Source of the DNA: Camelus bactrianus
Taxonomy: Eukaryota > Chordata > Mammalia > Artiodactyla > Camelidae
Assembly: GCF_048773025.1 (NCBI RefSeq)
Contig: NC_133540.1
Coordinates: 74,279,501 to 74,343,500, forward strand
Length of the DNA stretch: 64,000 nucleotides
Reading direction: 5' to 3'
Under the pieces are notes generated by a model. It was given only the letters and a program-made list of their open reading frames with translations. It was not told where the DNA came from and did not search any database. Positions 48,776 through 59,439 of this stretch are shown in pieces (the stretch's first letter is position 1; every line of letters starts with the position of its first letter). The translations under genes and the position numbers were made by a program.

Positions 48776-49454
48776 TGGAAAATTAGAAATCAGAAATCAC
48801 CCTTTTTGGACTACATCCAGGTCATCTGCAGCACCCAAAACACAGTGGCTCCTAATCTTCACAGTGCCTCTGAATTACCTTTGGACTCCTACAAGGGCGA
48901 TTAGCATCAGCACTTCGGGTGAACTGAATCTGGTTTAGGGTGGGCCTCTTATAAGGAAATCTGATGTCTTCTCTGCTTTTTTGGCGTGGTGTTGACATGG
49001 TTGTTTTCAAAAGTAATTTAGTTTCTAGTAATTTCAAATGTATAAAATACTTTAAGTAGTATTATGCAGTACTCACATTTACTACCTGGCATAAAATACT
49101 CCAGTGGGTTTTACCTAAAACTGGGATATGCTCCCAGGGAACCAGCACATAAACCCCAAATGAAGAAATTTTATGGTTCCACCTTGGAATCGCATCCACA
49201 GGCCCACTTCCACCTCACCATTGCCCCCAACTTGTGGAAATCCATTTTTCCATTCTGTGCCAGTTTTGTTTTTCTGAAACTATTACTGAGAGTTTCCTTC
49301 TTTTTCAAAATCTTAATGGATTAAAGCAACGAGATGAATATGATCTGAGTGGCCTCTTCTGTGTGGCTTCTTTCACTTAGAATGCTTTCAATCTTTATCC
49401 AAGTTGTAGCACATATCATTAGTGATTCATTCACATTTTTCATTGTCATTAAAA

Positions 49455-50038
49455 ATATAGAACATAAGATTTACCATTTAAACCATTTAAATATACAGTT
49501 CTATGATATTAACTAAATTCACATTGTTGTACAGATACCTCACCATCTCCAGAACTTACTCATTTCCCCAAGTGAAACTATCCAGTAAACACTAACTCCC
49601 CTTAGCCCCTGGCAATGACATTCTTTCTATCTCTGCATTTGACATCCCTGGATGCCTTATATAAGAGGAATAATATAATATTTGTCCTATCATGTCTGGC
49701 TTACTTCACTTAGCATAGTGACTTTAAGATTTAGCCACGTTGTAGCATGTGTCATTATTTCCTTAGTTTTTAAGGCTGTGCAGTGTCCCATTGTGTATAC
49801 ACCACATTTAGTTTATCCATTCATCTGTTGATGGACAATTGAGTTGCTTCCACCTTTTGCTATTGTGATTAATGCTACTATGAACATGGGTGCATCCATT
49901 TCTGTTCCAGTTCCTGCTTTCAAATATTTTGAATATATACCCTGAAATGGAATTGATGGATCACATGTTAACCCCATGTTTAAGTTTTTGAGGAAATCCC
50001 ATATGGTTCTCCACCATGGCTGCACCATTTTATTCCTT
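49455..50038 (-). mobile_element. Nested L1 3' fragment, antisense
   Basis: 'accatttaaaccatttaaat', 'cacattgttgtacagatacc', 'cttacttcacttagcatagt' and 'tatggttctccaccatggct' form a second, complete L1 3' region lodged within block C, whose own text resumes at 'atatggcagaatcatacagc'. Confidence 0.8.
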
Positions 50039-50493
50039 TATATGGCAGAATCATACAGCAGTTTTTGGATAGATATCCAATTTGTTTATCTATTTAGCCT
50101 TTGATGGACATTTCAATTGTCCTACCTTTTAGGCCATTGAGAATAGTGCTGCTATGAATATTTGTGTACAATTTTTTTTTTTGTTTGAACACCTGTTTTT
50201 AATGTTTTGGGCTCTGTATCTAGGAGTGGAGTTGTTGAACCATAAGGTAACTATTTCTATCTTTCTGAGCAAATGACAAACTACACACGGGCTATACCAT
50301 TTTCCAATTTTTCAAGTAATGTTTAAAGGTTTCAATTTCTCCACATTTTTGCCAATATTTGTTGTTTTTAGTTTTCCTGGTTATAGGGCTTCTAGTGTGC
50401 TTGAAATGGTATGGCATTGTGGTATCAATTTGCATTTCTTTCATGACTGATTTTTAACATCTTCATGTGCTTGTTGACTATTTGTCCTGTCTG

Positions 50494-50684
50494 GAGAAGG
50501 GCCTATTTAAAAAAAAAAATTTTTATTTAATTTTTTTGGGGGTGTTTTTTCCTTTTTCATTTTTATTAGGTAGAATTAGTACAGTTTGATTGCACATATA
50601 CATTATATTGCATGTAAATACATATATATATATAATATACTGCACTTTCCTTTTTAAGTTTACATATAGAGAAGAGTCTATTTA
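50494..50684 (-). mobile_element. 159-bp retroinsertion with 16-bp TSD
   Basis: Near-identical flanks at 50,494-50,509 ('gagaagggcctattta') and 50,669-50,684 ('gagaagagtctattta') bound 159 bp. It starts with an A/T-rich tail and contains 'gtagaattagtacagtttga'. The strand is inferred from the tail; it is probably a 5'-truncated L1 3' end. Confidence 0.7.
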
Positions 50685-50981
50685 AGTACTTTTACCATGC
50701 TAAAAATTGGGTTGTTTTGTCTTTTTATGAATTGTAAAAGTTCTTCATATATACTTGATAAAATTTTTTTCAAGCATATAATTTGCAAATATTTTCTTTG
50801 ATTTTGTGTGCTGTCTTTTCAGTTCCTAGATAGCATCTTTGATGTACAGAGTTTTTAATTTTGAGGAAAGGCAATTTATTTATTTTTTTCTTTCCTTGCT
50901 TGTGTTTGCTATCAGATCTAAGAAAATTGCCAAATCCAAGGTCATGATGATTTATCCCCATTGTTTCTTTGAGAGTTTATA

Positions 50982-51321
50982 CAGCTTCCCTCCCCATCTG
51001 TGAAGTATTGGTTCCAGGACACCCTGTGGATACTAAAATCTGTGGGTGCTCAAATCCATTATATAAAATGGTGTAGTATTTGCAAATAATCTAAGCATAT
51101 TTTCCTGTATACTTAAAATCATCTCTAGATCACTTATAATACTTAATTTAATGTACATGATACGTAAATAATTATGAAGAAGATGTAATGTTTTTTAAAT
51201 CGTTTCTGGTATGCCACAAATTCAAGTTTTTCTTTATGGAATATTCTCAAATTATTATTTTTATCTGAAGGTGGCTGATTCTGCAAATGTAGAATCAGCA
51301 GATGAGGGCTGATTGTCACTG
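50982..51321. mobile_element. Tigger-family DNA transposon (MER2-type)
   Basis: 340 bp with TA at both flanks (50,980-50,981 and 51,322-51,323) and CAG...CTG ends. Inside, 'ttggttccaggacaccctgt', 'aaatggtgtagtatttgc' and 'aaaatcatctctagatcact' with 'tataatact' match the MER2 consensus (about 345 bp). It is non-autonomous and carries no transposase frame. Confidence 0.9.
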
Positions 51322-51724
51322 TACCACTCTTTAAATTTAAGCTTTTTATGTATCTTGAGTTAATTTTGTATGTGGTATGAAGCAAGGATCCAATTTCTTT
51401 TCTCTTGGAAGTGAAAATTTTTCACTGGATAGACAATTGCCTGGCACAATTTGTTGAAAATACCATTTTTTCTCCAATTTATTGTTGTTCACTGTTGTTA
51501 AAAAAAAATCAGTTAGTGCATGGGTCTTTTCACATTAGATTGTTGCTCTGGATATATGCCCAGCAGTGGGATTTCAGACTTTTCTTGTTTCTGACCTAAA
51601 CAGCAAGAGGTCACTATGTGGAACCTACACTTCAGGAGAGGGGTATTTAGCTCCACCTCCATGATGGATGCCATGGATTATTAGGAATTCTCCTGCATAG
51701 GAGTTTTCTATTCAATCCCATTTA

Positions 51725-51778
51725 TTAAAAAAACAAACAAACAAACAAAAAAACCCCAACAAACAAAAAAACATGTAT
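51725..51778. repeat. A-rich (AAAC)n simple repeat
   Basis: Repeated aaac units with ccccaac interruptions. This could be the remains of a retroelement tail. Confidence 0.85.
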
Positions 51779-52084
51779 TTCATCATTTAACTTCACCATT
51801 ATAGACACCTGCAGAGTTATTTTAATCTTTTGATTATAATCCAGCACTACAGATTTTGGTTGCTCAGTTTATTCCTGCTTTGGCTGTTGAGACCTCTTTC
51901 ATTGGCTCCTATTTCCTTTGAGATCATTCCTTTTTTTTTTTTTTTTTCTTGGTACTTCCTCATTTTCTGATACAAGATTCAATATTATCCTGGCTCATAT
52001 ATTGACTGTCTCAGTCCTAGTATAAGCCATTTCTTCAAAGAGTCCTGATTCCTTTTATTAGAGAGTGGTATTAAGAACTTACAT

Positions 52085-52612
52085 TCAGGAGGAAAACGTC
52101 CTCAGCTGACAATGCAAGAAAATGTATGCCTGTGTTCCCACCGAAGTGTATTGTTGCTCATGGAACACCACCTCACCCTCCCCACAAATCTGCCACAAGC
52201 ACATAGTGTTTTACATTTAAGCTACTTAGAAAATGGCCAAAGCAAGAGGGACACTCTGACTCCTGTTCTGTCTCCCTAAAAGCAGGAAATAAGTTTGTCA
52301 CGTGAAAGGTTCAGAAGCCCATGTAAACATAACTTGTTACTTTAATTTACCACCCCAAGCCCAAACTCTTTTTAGATTCTTCATTAATTGAGTACCCCAA
52401 AGCTACATTTCTTTGGACTGTCAATTCCTAACAAATTTATAGTTTTCTAGATATATAAAATCTGCCTCTTTTCACTACTTCTTACTTCCCATTGCTATGA
52501 GACTTTTGTGTGTAGGAGTTAAAATTTCTTTCTCTTGTGGCTCTGTCTTGTGTTAGTTTTATTATTAGTCCAGCCACAAGAAGAGTGAAATTTCCCTCTC
52601 CCCAATAGTATA
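52085..52612 (+). mobile_element. Probable solitary LTR, plus orientation
   Basis: 'aaatgtatgcctgtgttccc', 'taattgagtaccccaaagct', a TATA-like 'gatatataaaatctgcctc' near 52,450 and 'cttgtgttagttttattatt' near the end read like an ERV LTR promoter and end region. Edges are approximate; the family is not named. Confidence 0.5.
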
Positions 52613-53231
52613 CACTCCTAATTATAAAGATTTCTATGTGGAACTGTCTGTATTCATACTAAGCTGAAGATGAGATGCCTCCATCCTGATCCATTATCAT
52701 ATGGACAGTGTACGTCTCCCTTCCTGCTTATCTGTAAGTCCCAGTCAGACAGTGAGAATCCTGGTTTCCACCGTCTTCCATCCATTCATTTTTCATTCTA
52801 CTCCAGATGAGTGGTTTTAACATTCTTAGCTTGTACCCCTGTGGGATGGAACCTTATAGATTCCACTGTTTGTGTGCAGTCTTTAGTCTACACATTCTGT
52901 TCATTCCCACAGTTACTGAGGCCAGCACATTTTGCTCCACCAGCATCAGTGAGTTTTTCTTATATTTCTAATACATATTCTTTGTTACATTCTGTATTCT
53001 ATCCTGTGACAGTACCACTTACTTGATTATTTAATTGACTTGTTGGGCCATAGAAAACTATGGATTTAGACAAATGGATATTGGCAGATGTCCATCACTA
53101 AAGTATTTTATGGAATATTTCAAACTCTCACATGATCTGTTTACCATCTCTTAGTTTTCCCTTTCCCCAAATTTTGTATAAATTGGGTTATACAGTGCAT
53201 ATGTAGCCTCTCCAGAGTGGATTCTGTCGCT

Positions 53232-53757
53232 TGTGAAAGGAAAATCAACATGGAGTTGGTTTTGATAAGAGAGCACTGTAAAATGGAGCCAGGAGCCCAT
53301 TCAGAAATTGTGACATCACAATTTCACATCTCAGCCTGGAAGAAATCCTAAGCTTTGACCTGATGAAGTCATCCAGAACATCTGAGAGGAACTTACCAGC
53401 CAGAAATCTACTTATTGTACTCTTGGCCTCAAATAATTCATAACAGTCTGTCTACATATTGGATGCTTACCCTAAATCAACTCATGATTCCTTAAGGACA
53501 AATATTTTCTGACTTGAATCAGAGTCCATCACGATTATGGCCATTCAACTTTTAACAACCTCCTGGAGTTTTGTCTTTATAAGCCTCTGTACTCTTATTC
53601 TTGCCTGGAACACTCTAAGGGTTATCTGAATCTGTGTCTCCAAAATGCAATTCTTAAGACCCTAAATAAGCACTTTTCCTATTTGCAGTTTTCTGTACTA
53701 TTATGATTATTTATGATGATGATGGTGATGATGATGATGATGATGATTTTGGTTGCA
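53232..53757 (+). mobile_element. Solitary LTR-like insertion
   Basis: It starts TGTGAAAGGAAAATC inside the L1 block and ends near GGTTGCA, after which L1 resumes with 'gcagtatacatataagattc'. 'aagaccctaaataagcactt' looks like a polyadenylation block. The 3' part carries an (ATG)n run at 53,713-53,747. No internal region. Confidence 0.55.
53713..53747. repeat. (ATG)n microsatellite
   Basis: About eleven ATG/GTG triplets with one ggt interruption. Confidence 0.9.
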
Positions 53758-53848
53758 TAATTAGCAGTATACATATAAGATTCATCCATGTCTTTACATA
53801 GGTTGGTGGTTCATTTCTTCCCATTGGTAAACAGTATTCCATTGCATA

Positions 53849-54354
53849 TGCATGGACAGAAAAATAGTTTTTCCTCTACCCTTCTAGGATCTTGGTTGAC
53901 ACCCCCTCTGCAATAAAAGATTAACCAAAGAAGTTTAATAGCATGTATGCCTCCTATACACTTGGGAGATACCCAGGAACACTGAGTCACTCCCATTAAT
54001 GGTCTAAGTCATCACGTTAAATACCATCTTCAGCTAAAAACAAAGACTTGGGGAAGAGAGGAGGCCAGTTATGTCAGGATATTGTGTAAAGCATGATATG
54101 GTTGATACTCAGATTTAAGACATGACTTTTCCACTAATAAGAATTACTTGAGGCTTAATTATCCTTCTATGTCTGGTACAGAAAGAGGGACACACCCTTA
54201 AAAATGGAAATTTCCTTAATAAATGAAAATGTCCTTCACAAAAGGGCAACCTCTACTCAGTTTTCAGAGTCTTTTGAAAAAAGTTAATCAGACTGTAGTA
54301 GTCATTAGGGTACAGACCTATTTGGGAGGTGGCATATTCTGCTCCCTGTGACAT
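53849..54354 (-). mobile_element. Solitary LTR, shared type (copy B)
   Basis: On the minus strand it begins TGTCACAGGGAGCAGAATATG and ends near TCCATGCA. It aligns along its whole length by eye with copy A at 46,153 and lies at the same L1 position ('tattccattgcata' on the left, 'tgaatgtgccc' on the right). Diverged; no internal region. Confidence 0.7.
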
Positions 54355-55544
54355 GAATGTGCCCTGCTTTGTTTGAGTTCATCTGCAGAAGGACATACCG
54401 ATCACTTGAGTTTCTTAGCTGTTATGAATAGAGCTCCTGTGTGGTCCGTGATGCTAGTTTTTCTTTGAACAGTTTTTTAAAGCAGTTGTCTAAATACAAG
54501 AGCTGATTTTATTGGATTTGAAGTTGAGACTGTTTAGCTTTGGCAGAAACTGCCAAAGTGTTTTCCAAAGTTAGCTGTACCTGTATTCCACTAGGATCTT
54601 CAATATATTTTTGTATGATTATTTGCTATCTGTATACCTTCTTTAGCCAGGTGTTTGTTTCTGTCTTTACCAATTTTTAATGGGGTTGTTTGTTCTAGAT
54701 TTTGTTGGTGTAATTTGAGTACAAATCCTTTATTAGATATGCATTTTGCAAATAGTTTCTCCTAGTTTGTGATTCCTCTTTTGTCTTTCTGAATAAGCTC
54801 TTTCACAGAGTAGAAGTATATAGTTTTATAAAGTCCACATTATTAATTTTTGTATTAATTTGTAGATAGGCAGTTGGTGTTGTGTTAAAATGCATCACCA
54901 GACCCAAGGTCTTATAAATTTTCTCCCATTTCCTTTTAAATTTTTTACAGTTTTGTCATTTAAATTTGTCTATGGGCAGTTTTGAGTGAATTTTGGTATC
55001 AGTTGTAAAGTTTGTTTATGTTCTCTTCATTCTGTATGTTTTTCATTTGCATATATTTTCTCCCATTCTGGAGGTTGTCTTTTTGTTTTGTTGATACAAA
55101 GCTTAGCTGTGCAAAAGCTTTTAAGTTTAATTAGATCCCATTTGTTTATTTTTGTTTTTATTTCCAGTACTTCAGGAGCTGGTTCAAAATATATATTGCT
55201 GTAATCTATGTCCACGAGTGTTCTGCCTATGTTTTCCTCTAGGAGTTTTATAGTATCTGGTCTTACATTTAGGTCTTTAATCCATTTTGAGTTTATTTTT
55301 TTATATGGTGTTAGAGAATGATCTAATTAGATGCATTATCTAAGTAGATTCTAATGCTGAAATTAGAATGCTCTAATTTCAGTCTTTTACAGGTAGCTGT
55401 CCAGTTTTCCCAGCACCACTTACTGAAGAGACTATCTTTTCTCCATTTGTGTGTTCTTGTCTCCTTTGTCATAGATTAATTGACTATACACGCATGAGTT
55501 TACTTCTGGACTTTCTATCCTGTTCCATTGATCTATCAAGAATA

Positions 55545-56280
55545 TATTTTTAAGAGGCTGCTTTGGGAGGTATGGAGAAGGTTGGACCTGGAATTCTTAA
55601 AGACATATTAGGAGGCTACTATGTAATTAGCCGAGAAGAATGGTGTTCACTGGCGTTGGGGTGACAGGGGAGCGGCCTCATAGAAGCAGGTGTCTGGCGG
55701 GGGTAGGCAGTGAGAAAGCAGCACAGAGCATCAAATGGGCCAGACAGGGAGGTGTGGAGTGTGACTCCCAGTGTGCTGAATTGTACTTATGCAACTGGAG
55801 AAGTGGTGGGAATGTTCGCTGAGAGAGGAAGGTCGTCTTGGAGGAGCACAAGTCTGGAGGTGAAGGTCGTTAGCATTTCTTTGCACAGCTTGGGTTTGAG
55901 GTGCCTGGAGGTATGCATTTGGATGCCATGGGCAGAGCTCTTATAAGGATGTTCGAATGTGTGCAAGATTACTCATGGGAAAGTTTAGGATGAGATGATG
56001 AGGTGGCCCCCAGCACAAAGCTTGGAGTATTTCCAACAGTCGAAGGCTGAATACAGGGAGATTGATAAAGCAGATGGAAAAAGAGCTGCCCACGAAGTCG
56101 GAGGGAAATCAGAAGAGACAAGGGAATTGAGCATTTCAGGAGACATTGGTGGACAAGAGGGGCAACTCTCTCATTCAGCAGTGTGAGGGCCAGCGTTGAT
56201 TTCAGTCGGTGCTGTCATAGGAGATGTGATGAGACAGCCACAAGTGGGGTTCCGTGTCTGAGTTCAGAGTGAGAAAAGTA
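55545..56280 (-). mobile_element. L2 LINE, antisense
   Basis: 'aagaggctgctttgggaggt', 'tattaggaggctactatgta', 'tgcaactggagaagtggtgg', 'gggtttgaggtgcctggagg' and 'gaagagacaagggaattgag' follow the antisense L2 reverse-transcriptase/3' order seen at 33,570. It is GC-richer than that copy. Confidence 0.7.
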
Positions 56281-56281
56281 G

Positions 56282-56545
56282 AGGGCCGGCCAGTGCAATT
56301 ATTTCCTTTCTGCGAGTCTTTTTAAATGCTCGAGAGAGGCATTCATTGAAAGGCAACTCAAAGGGGACCTTAAAATGTCTAGCCCAGTCCAGGTGCAGTC
56401 AGGCCATCGCTGTGGGAACAGAACAGAGGCAGATGCACTGCTGATGGTTTGGGTGGCACTTTGGCAGTTCCTTGAGAATCTGGAGCATGAGGTCTCCAGC
56501 CTGCTGTCCTTCCACACTGGGCTGTTTGTCATCGAGAAACCATAG
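56282..56545 (+). other. Open frame of 87 codons, possible exon or chance
   Basis: A stop-to-stop frame reading SREAFIERQLKGDLKMSS, then EADALLMVWVALWQFLENLEHEVSSLLSF and ending VIEKP. The second half is amphipathic and looks more protein-like than most frames here. It has no clear start or family, and the minus strand is also open over it. I would not call it a gene. Confidence 0.2.
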
Positions 56546-57580
56546 AGCATCAGGGAATGTCACCCCAGGCCCCTGGCGGCTTCACAGAACCCACCCTGAA
56601 GGACGCAGGAGAAGTCACTGCAGCTTGTGAGTGCAGCCATGCATGTCATGTGATAGCTGGAGGGGAGCCTCAGCCCCAGCACGCAGCTTTCTGACCAGCC
56701 CAACCCTGGCCTTCCTTTGGGGTGATGCCTGGTGAGTACCCCTCAGGCCCTGCTGCTTAGAGCACCCTGCCAGGTGGGCCATGTTGCCTTCTCTGGATCA
56801 GAGGGCACTGACTTGGTCACTCGCTGGTCTCGCAGCTGGTGGAGGACGTGGGAGGGGATTTTGCTGGGGTGGCTCCTGGGAGATGGATCCCACCCCACCT
56901 GAGCTGCTTCCCTGCAGCCCCCCAGCATCCTACTGATCACCAATTCTCAGCGCTGCCTCTTGGAAGCGGCCACTCCCCTTCACATCTGCCAGCACCCTCC
57001 GGTCTCCCAGTTCCCACCTGAATCCTGCTCTTCCTTTCTCTTTCCACCCAGCCCCTCTCCTCCAACCTAGAGCAGCCACAACAAATACGCCCCCAGTCCC
57101 GCAGGGCTTCTGTGGCTCTGAGCTCGTGGCCTGCTGTCTGTGCCCCCTCTCACCATGCCCCTACCCAGCAGCAGAGAGCACAGCTTGCGCCTCTGTTCCC
57201 TCCCCCGCGATTGCTCATCAAAGGCCTACATCAGGCAGGCACCTGGGGTGGAGGGGCACTGCCGCCGTGGCTGGAGGTCAGAGCCAGAAAGTCAGATGCA
57301 AACCCAAGTTTTGCCACAGACTGGCTTTCTCAGGCTGGAAATGGTCTTTGGAGAAACACCAGGAGCAGACCGTCTGCCTGGTTTCTTTCCATCCCAAGGC
57401 GCCCCGCTCGGCACTGGCTTTGGGCACTGACTTTTGGTGCTGGCAGGTTGGGCAGGGTGCTACAGTGCCGGCTCTCCGTAGTTCAGAGCCACGGAGGCAC
57501 CTGCCCGGGGGACAACAGCCAGCTGAAGGGTGTGAGGACTCCGTTTGCTGCAGTCTCTGGGGCCACCGTCACTCGTGGAC
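56546..57580. other. GC-rich unassigned sequence
   Basis: No repeat recognised. Overlapping frames on + at 57,112-57,714 (200, 186 and 96 codons in three phases) show that long frames here arise from base composition. Confidence 0.4.
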
Positions 57581-57605
57581 ACTTGTTTTGCATTCTAACA
57601 CAGTA

Positions 57606-57611
57606 TTTATT
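57606..57611 (-). promoter_or_regulatory. Possible polyadenylation signal AATAAA
   Basis: AATAAA on the minus strand within 'tcaataaatactgtgttag', followed by a GT-bearing stretch. It lies about 1.74 kb downstream of the candidate ATG at 59,348 and would close the candidate transcript. A hexamer alone is weak evidence. Confidence 0.35.
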
Positions 57612-57721
57612 GAGAATTCATATACATGTGAAGCTACCCTTCCATGCCCCCCTCCCCTGCACCCGAGTGCACCCCCTGCTGCCTAGGAAAGAGTTCCAGC
57701 ACAAAAGTTTCTAAAGAAGCT

Positions 57722-58450
57722 TCACTCTGAGGAAACACACAAGAGTCCCTGCATGCTAACAAAGACACTCTCTAGCTCAGGGACCTCAGCCTCCTGCTGA
57801 CACCACCACTCCCCCTGCTTCTGCAAGTCCTCCCCCTCCGAGTGATAGTACCTCTCCTGCAGCCTGTGGAGCTCAGCCAAGGACTCTTCTGTGCTCAGGG
57901 CTGGGGGCTCCCCTGGCATGTGCCTACGCCCCTCCCCACACCACGTCCCGGGGCACCTGTTCTGCTGGCAAGTTCTTTAAAGGGTGTTCCTCCTCTGAGA
58001 AGTGAACAAGTGGATTTCTTCACGTTCAGTTTTCTTCTTCAGACATGCTGTACTTTTCCTTTAGTTCAGACATTGTCTTGTGGAGATTTTTCTTGCTTGT
58101 GTTCACAGCTGTCTTTATGACCTTCAGCTTTTTGTCAAACTGGGCAAAAGATGTACCCCGTGCGGTTCACCTCCATGGACAGCTCTTTCAGCTTCTCTTG
58201 TTTGCAGCATCCCTTTCCCCTCAACAAGAGAGCTCTCCAGAGAAGAAGGACTCCCCAGGCAGTATGCAACCAGGACGTCAGGTTGAATGTGGTCCCAGGC
58301 CAGGGGCCCACCAGCACCTTGGCCCAGTGACCCATCAGGAGGATCATGCTCTGAAGGGTTCAGAGCACCAAAGTGCTGACGTTTGAGCGCCTGCCCATGA
58401 CAAAGGCCACTGTCGCCTCCTTGGACAGCTGCTGCCGATGCCCTGGCCAC
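57722..58450 (-). pseudogene. Candidate 3' coding remnants of an unrecognised gene
   Basis: Three minus-strand stretches look protein-like but are not in one frame. The first is SMILLMGHWAKVLVGPWPG...TSWLHTAWGVLLLWRALLLRGK, with a membrane-like segment. The second is AQFDKKLKVIKTAVNTSKKN then LHKTMSELKEKYSMSEEEN (about 58,152-58,025), charged and coiled-coil-like, ending in a stop. The third is STEESLAELHRLQERYYHSEG then EDLQKQGEWW (within 57,919-57,722), helical and charged. Together they suggest a membrane segment followed by coiled coils. Breaks in frame mean introns I cannot place or a decayed gene. I recognise no family. Confidence 0.3.
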
Positions 58451-58500
58451 AGCAACAGCAGACAGAGTCTGGCCTGGGCTGGTGGCCTCGGATCTCTCAC

Positions 58501-58636
58501 GTCTTGGTCAGGACTCCCCACGTCTTTTGGTCCAGGTCGCTCTTGCTGCCCCATTTCCCAGCCTCCAATCTGTCTGGTGGAGTAATTGAACTGCTGTGGC
58601 AGGCCGAGCTGGTTGTACCGGTTCTTCCCTTCATGG
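58501..58636 (-). other. Candidate second exon
   Basis: On the minus strand a pyrimidine-rich tract ending 'cccagccccaacag' precedes 58,636 and a donor-like GTGAGA follows 58,501. The enclosed 136 nt are open in the phase set by the candidate first exon and read HEGKNRYNQLGLPQQFNYS then TRQIGGWEMGQQERPG. The agreement of phase is suggestive, but one such match can happen by chance. Confidence 0.25.
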
Positions 58637-58973
58637 CTGTTGGGGCTGGGAGTCAGGGAGGCAGCCAGGCCAAGGTTGCCAGGAGGTGATAGGAGGTTTC
58701 TGGGGCCCCTCTCCTCACCCACTGCAGCCTCTGAGCTCAGATGCCTGGAGGGCAGCGTGGGGATGGCACGTATGAGGACCAGAATGAGGTATTCCTCTTC
58801 CACCAGGTAGCAGCCTCTTCCTGCCAGCTGACCTAGGTCTGGCAAAGGTGCCGATGGCCACAGGCAGAAGAGGACTCAGGGAACAACCAAGGAAAGTTTC
58901 TGTCTGGATACCCACTGTGCACTTGGAGAGGGTTCTGGAGAGTGTGGCATGGGAGTCAGCGGCTGCCCTCTGT

Positions 58974-59348
58974 TTACCTTGGTGTCTGAGTGCTTGGCTG
59001 TCCAGTGAGAAGCTGGTTTGGGATGCCAGATGCCTGGGAGGGGTGCTCCCGGGATGGGCAGGGGTCTGCTGTGCTCCTGTTCTCGGAGCCCAATATCCCG
59101 CCATGGGGCTGGAACCAGAGGGAGAGGAACTGGGCTAACCCCCACGGGAGCAGGAGGCGCCAGGTGTGGGTGCGTGGACACTCCAGCCTGCAGAGAGGTA
59201 TGAAGGTGGATGCCAGCATGAAAGTGGAGTGTGTAGTGTGGTTGAGGGGCCCAGAGCAAGAAGGGTGGGCACGGCGTGCGTCAGAGGTGGGCGTGGAGAA
59301 GGCAGTGGAGAAGGTGGCAACAATGAGCAAGAGCACCAGAAAGGCCAT
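58974..59348 (-). CDS. Candidate first coding exon, secreted/membrane protein, unrecognised
   Basis: The minus-strand frame starts MAFLVLLLIVATFSTAFSTP: a hydrophobic core of about 12 residues and small residues around position 18-20, as in a signal peptide. The rest is rich in P, S, T and H and includes NHT and NRS glycosylation-type sites. The ATG has G at -3 and +4. The in-frame stop TAA lies inside a donor-like AG|GTAAAC, so the frame could equally be an exon ending at 58,978 in phase 2. A TATA box lies 35 bp upstream, which would leave a very short leader; that is odd. It could be a real small gene, a decayed one, or chance in GC-rich DNA. Confidence 0.35.
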   Translation of the reverse strand: MAFLVLLLIVATFSTAFSTPTSDARRAHPSCSGPLNHTTHSTFMLASTFIPLCRLECPRTHTWRLLLPWGLAQFLSLWFQPHGGILGSENRSTADPCPSREHPSQASGIPNQLLTGQPSTQTPR

Positions 59349-59382
59349 CTCTGCTATGGCTGACCTCCGCGGTGTTGCTGGC

Positions 59383-59390
59383 TTTTATAA
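59383..59390 (-). promoter_or_regulatory. TATA box of the candidate minus-strand gene
   Basis: TTATAAAA on the minus strand within 'ggttataaaagcc', 35 bp before the ATG at 59,348 and about 50 bp downstream of the CCAAT repeats. The spacing to CCAAT is typical; the spacing to the ATG is short. Confidence 0.5.
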
Positions 59391-59439
59391 CCACTAGCGG
59401 TGCATCACAATACCTCCCTGTGACCCCTGCGGCCCCACT

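Larger units (their letters stand above)
49020..51510 (-). mobile_element. Old L1 block C, antisense, host to three insertions
   Basis: L1 3' UTR to ORF2 in antisense: 'gtggcttctttcacttagaa', 'aatagtgctgctatgaatat', 'tgcatttctttcatgactga', 'aagaaaattgccaaatccaa' and 'tgagttaattttgtatgtgg'. Interrupted at 49,455-50,038 (L1), 50,510-50,668 (short retroinsert) and 50,982-51,321 (Tigger). Confidence 0.85.
52700..55540 (-). mobile_element. Old L1 block B, antisense, with ORF2 part at right
   Basis: Antisense L1 with two LTR insertions (53,232-53,757 and 53,849-54,354). The L1 text after the second LTR ('atgaatagagctcctgtgtg', 'ataaagtccacattattaat') parallels block A. From about 55,040 it is typical ORF2: 'tttaatccattttgagttta', 'gtagctgtccagttttccca' and 'tgttccattgatctatc'. 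At 55,315-55,380 'agaatgatctaatt'/'agaatgctctaatt' flank a filler of about 36 bp. Confidence 0.8.

Noticed and set aside
57112-57714. Long plus-strand open frames (200, 186 and 96 codons)
   Set aside because: Three phases are open over the same bases, as expected from GC-rich sequence with few stops. No domain, start context or splice logic supports any of them.
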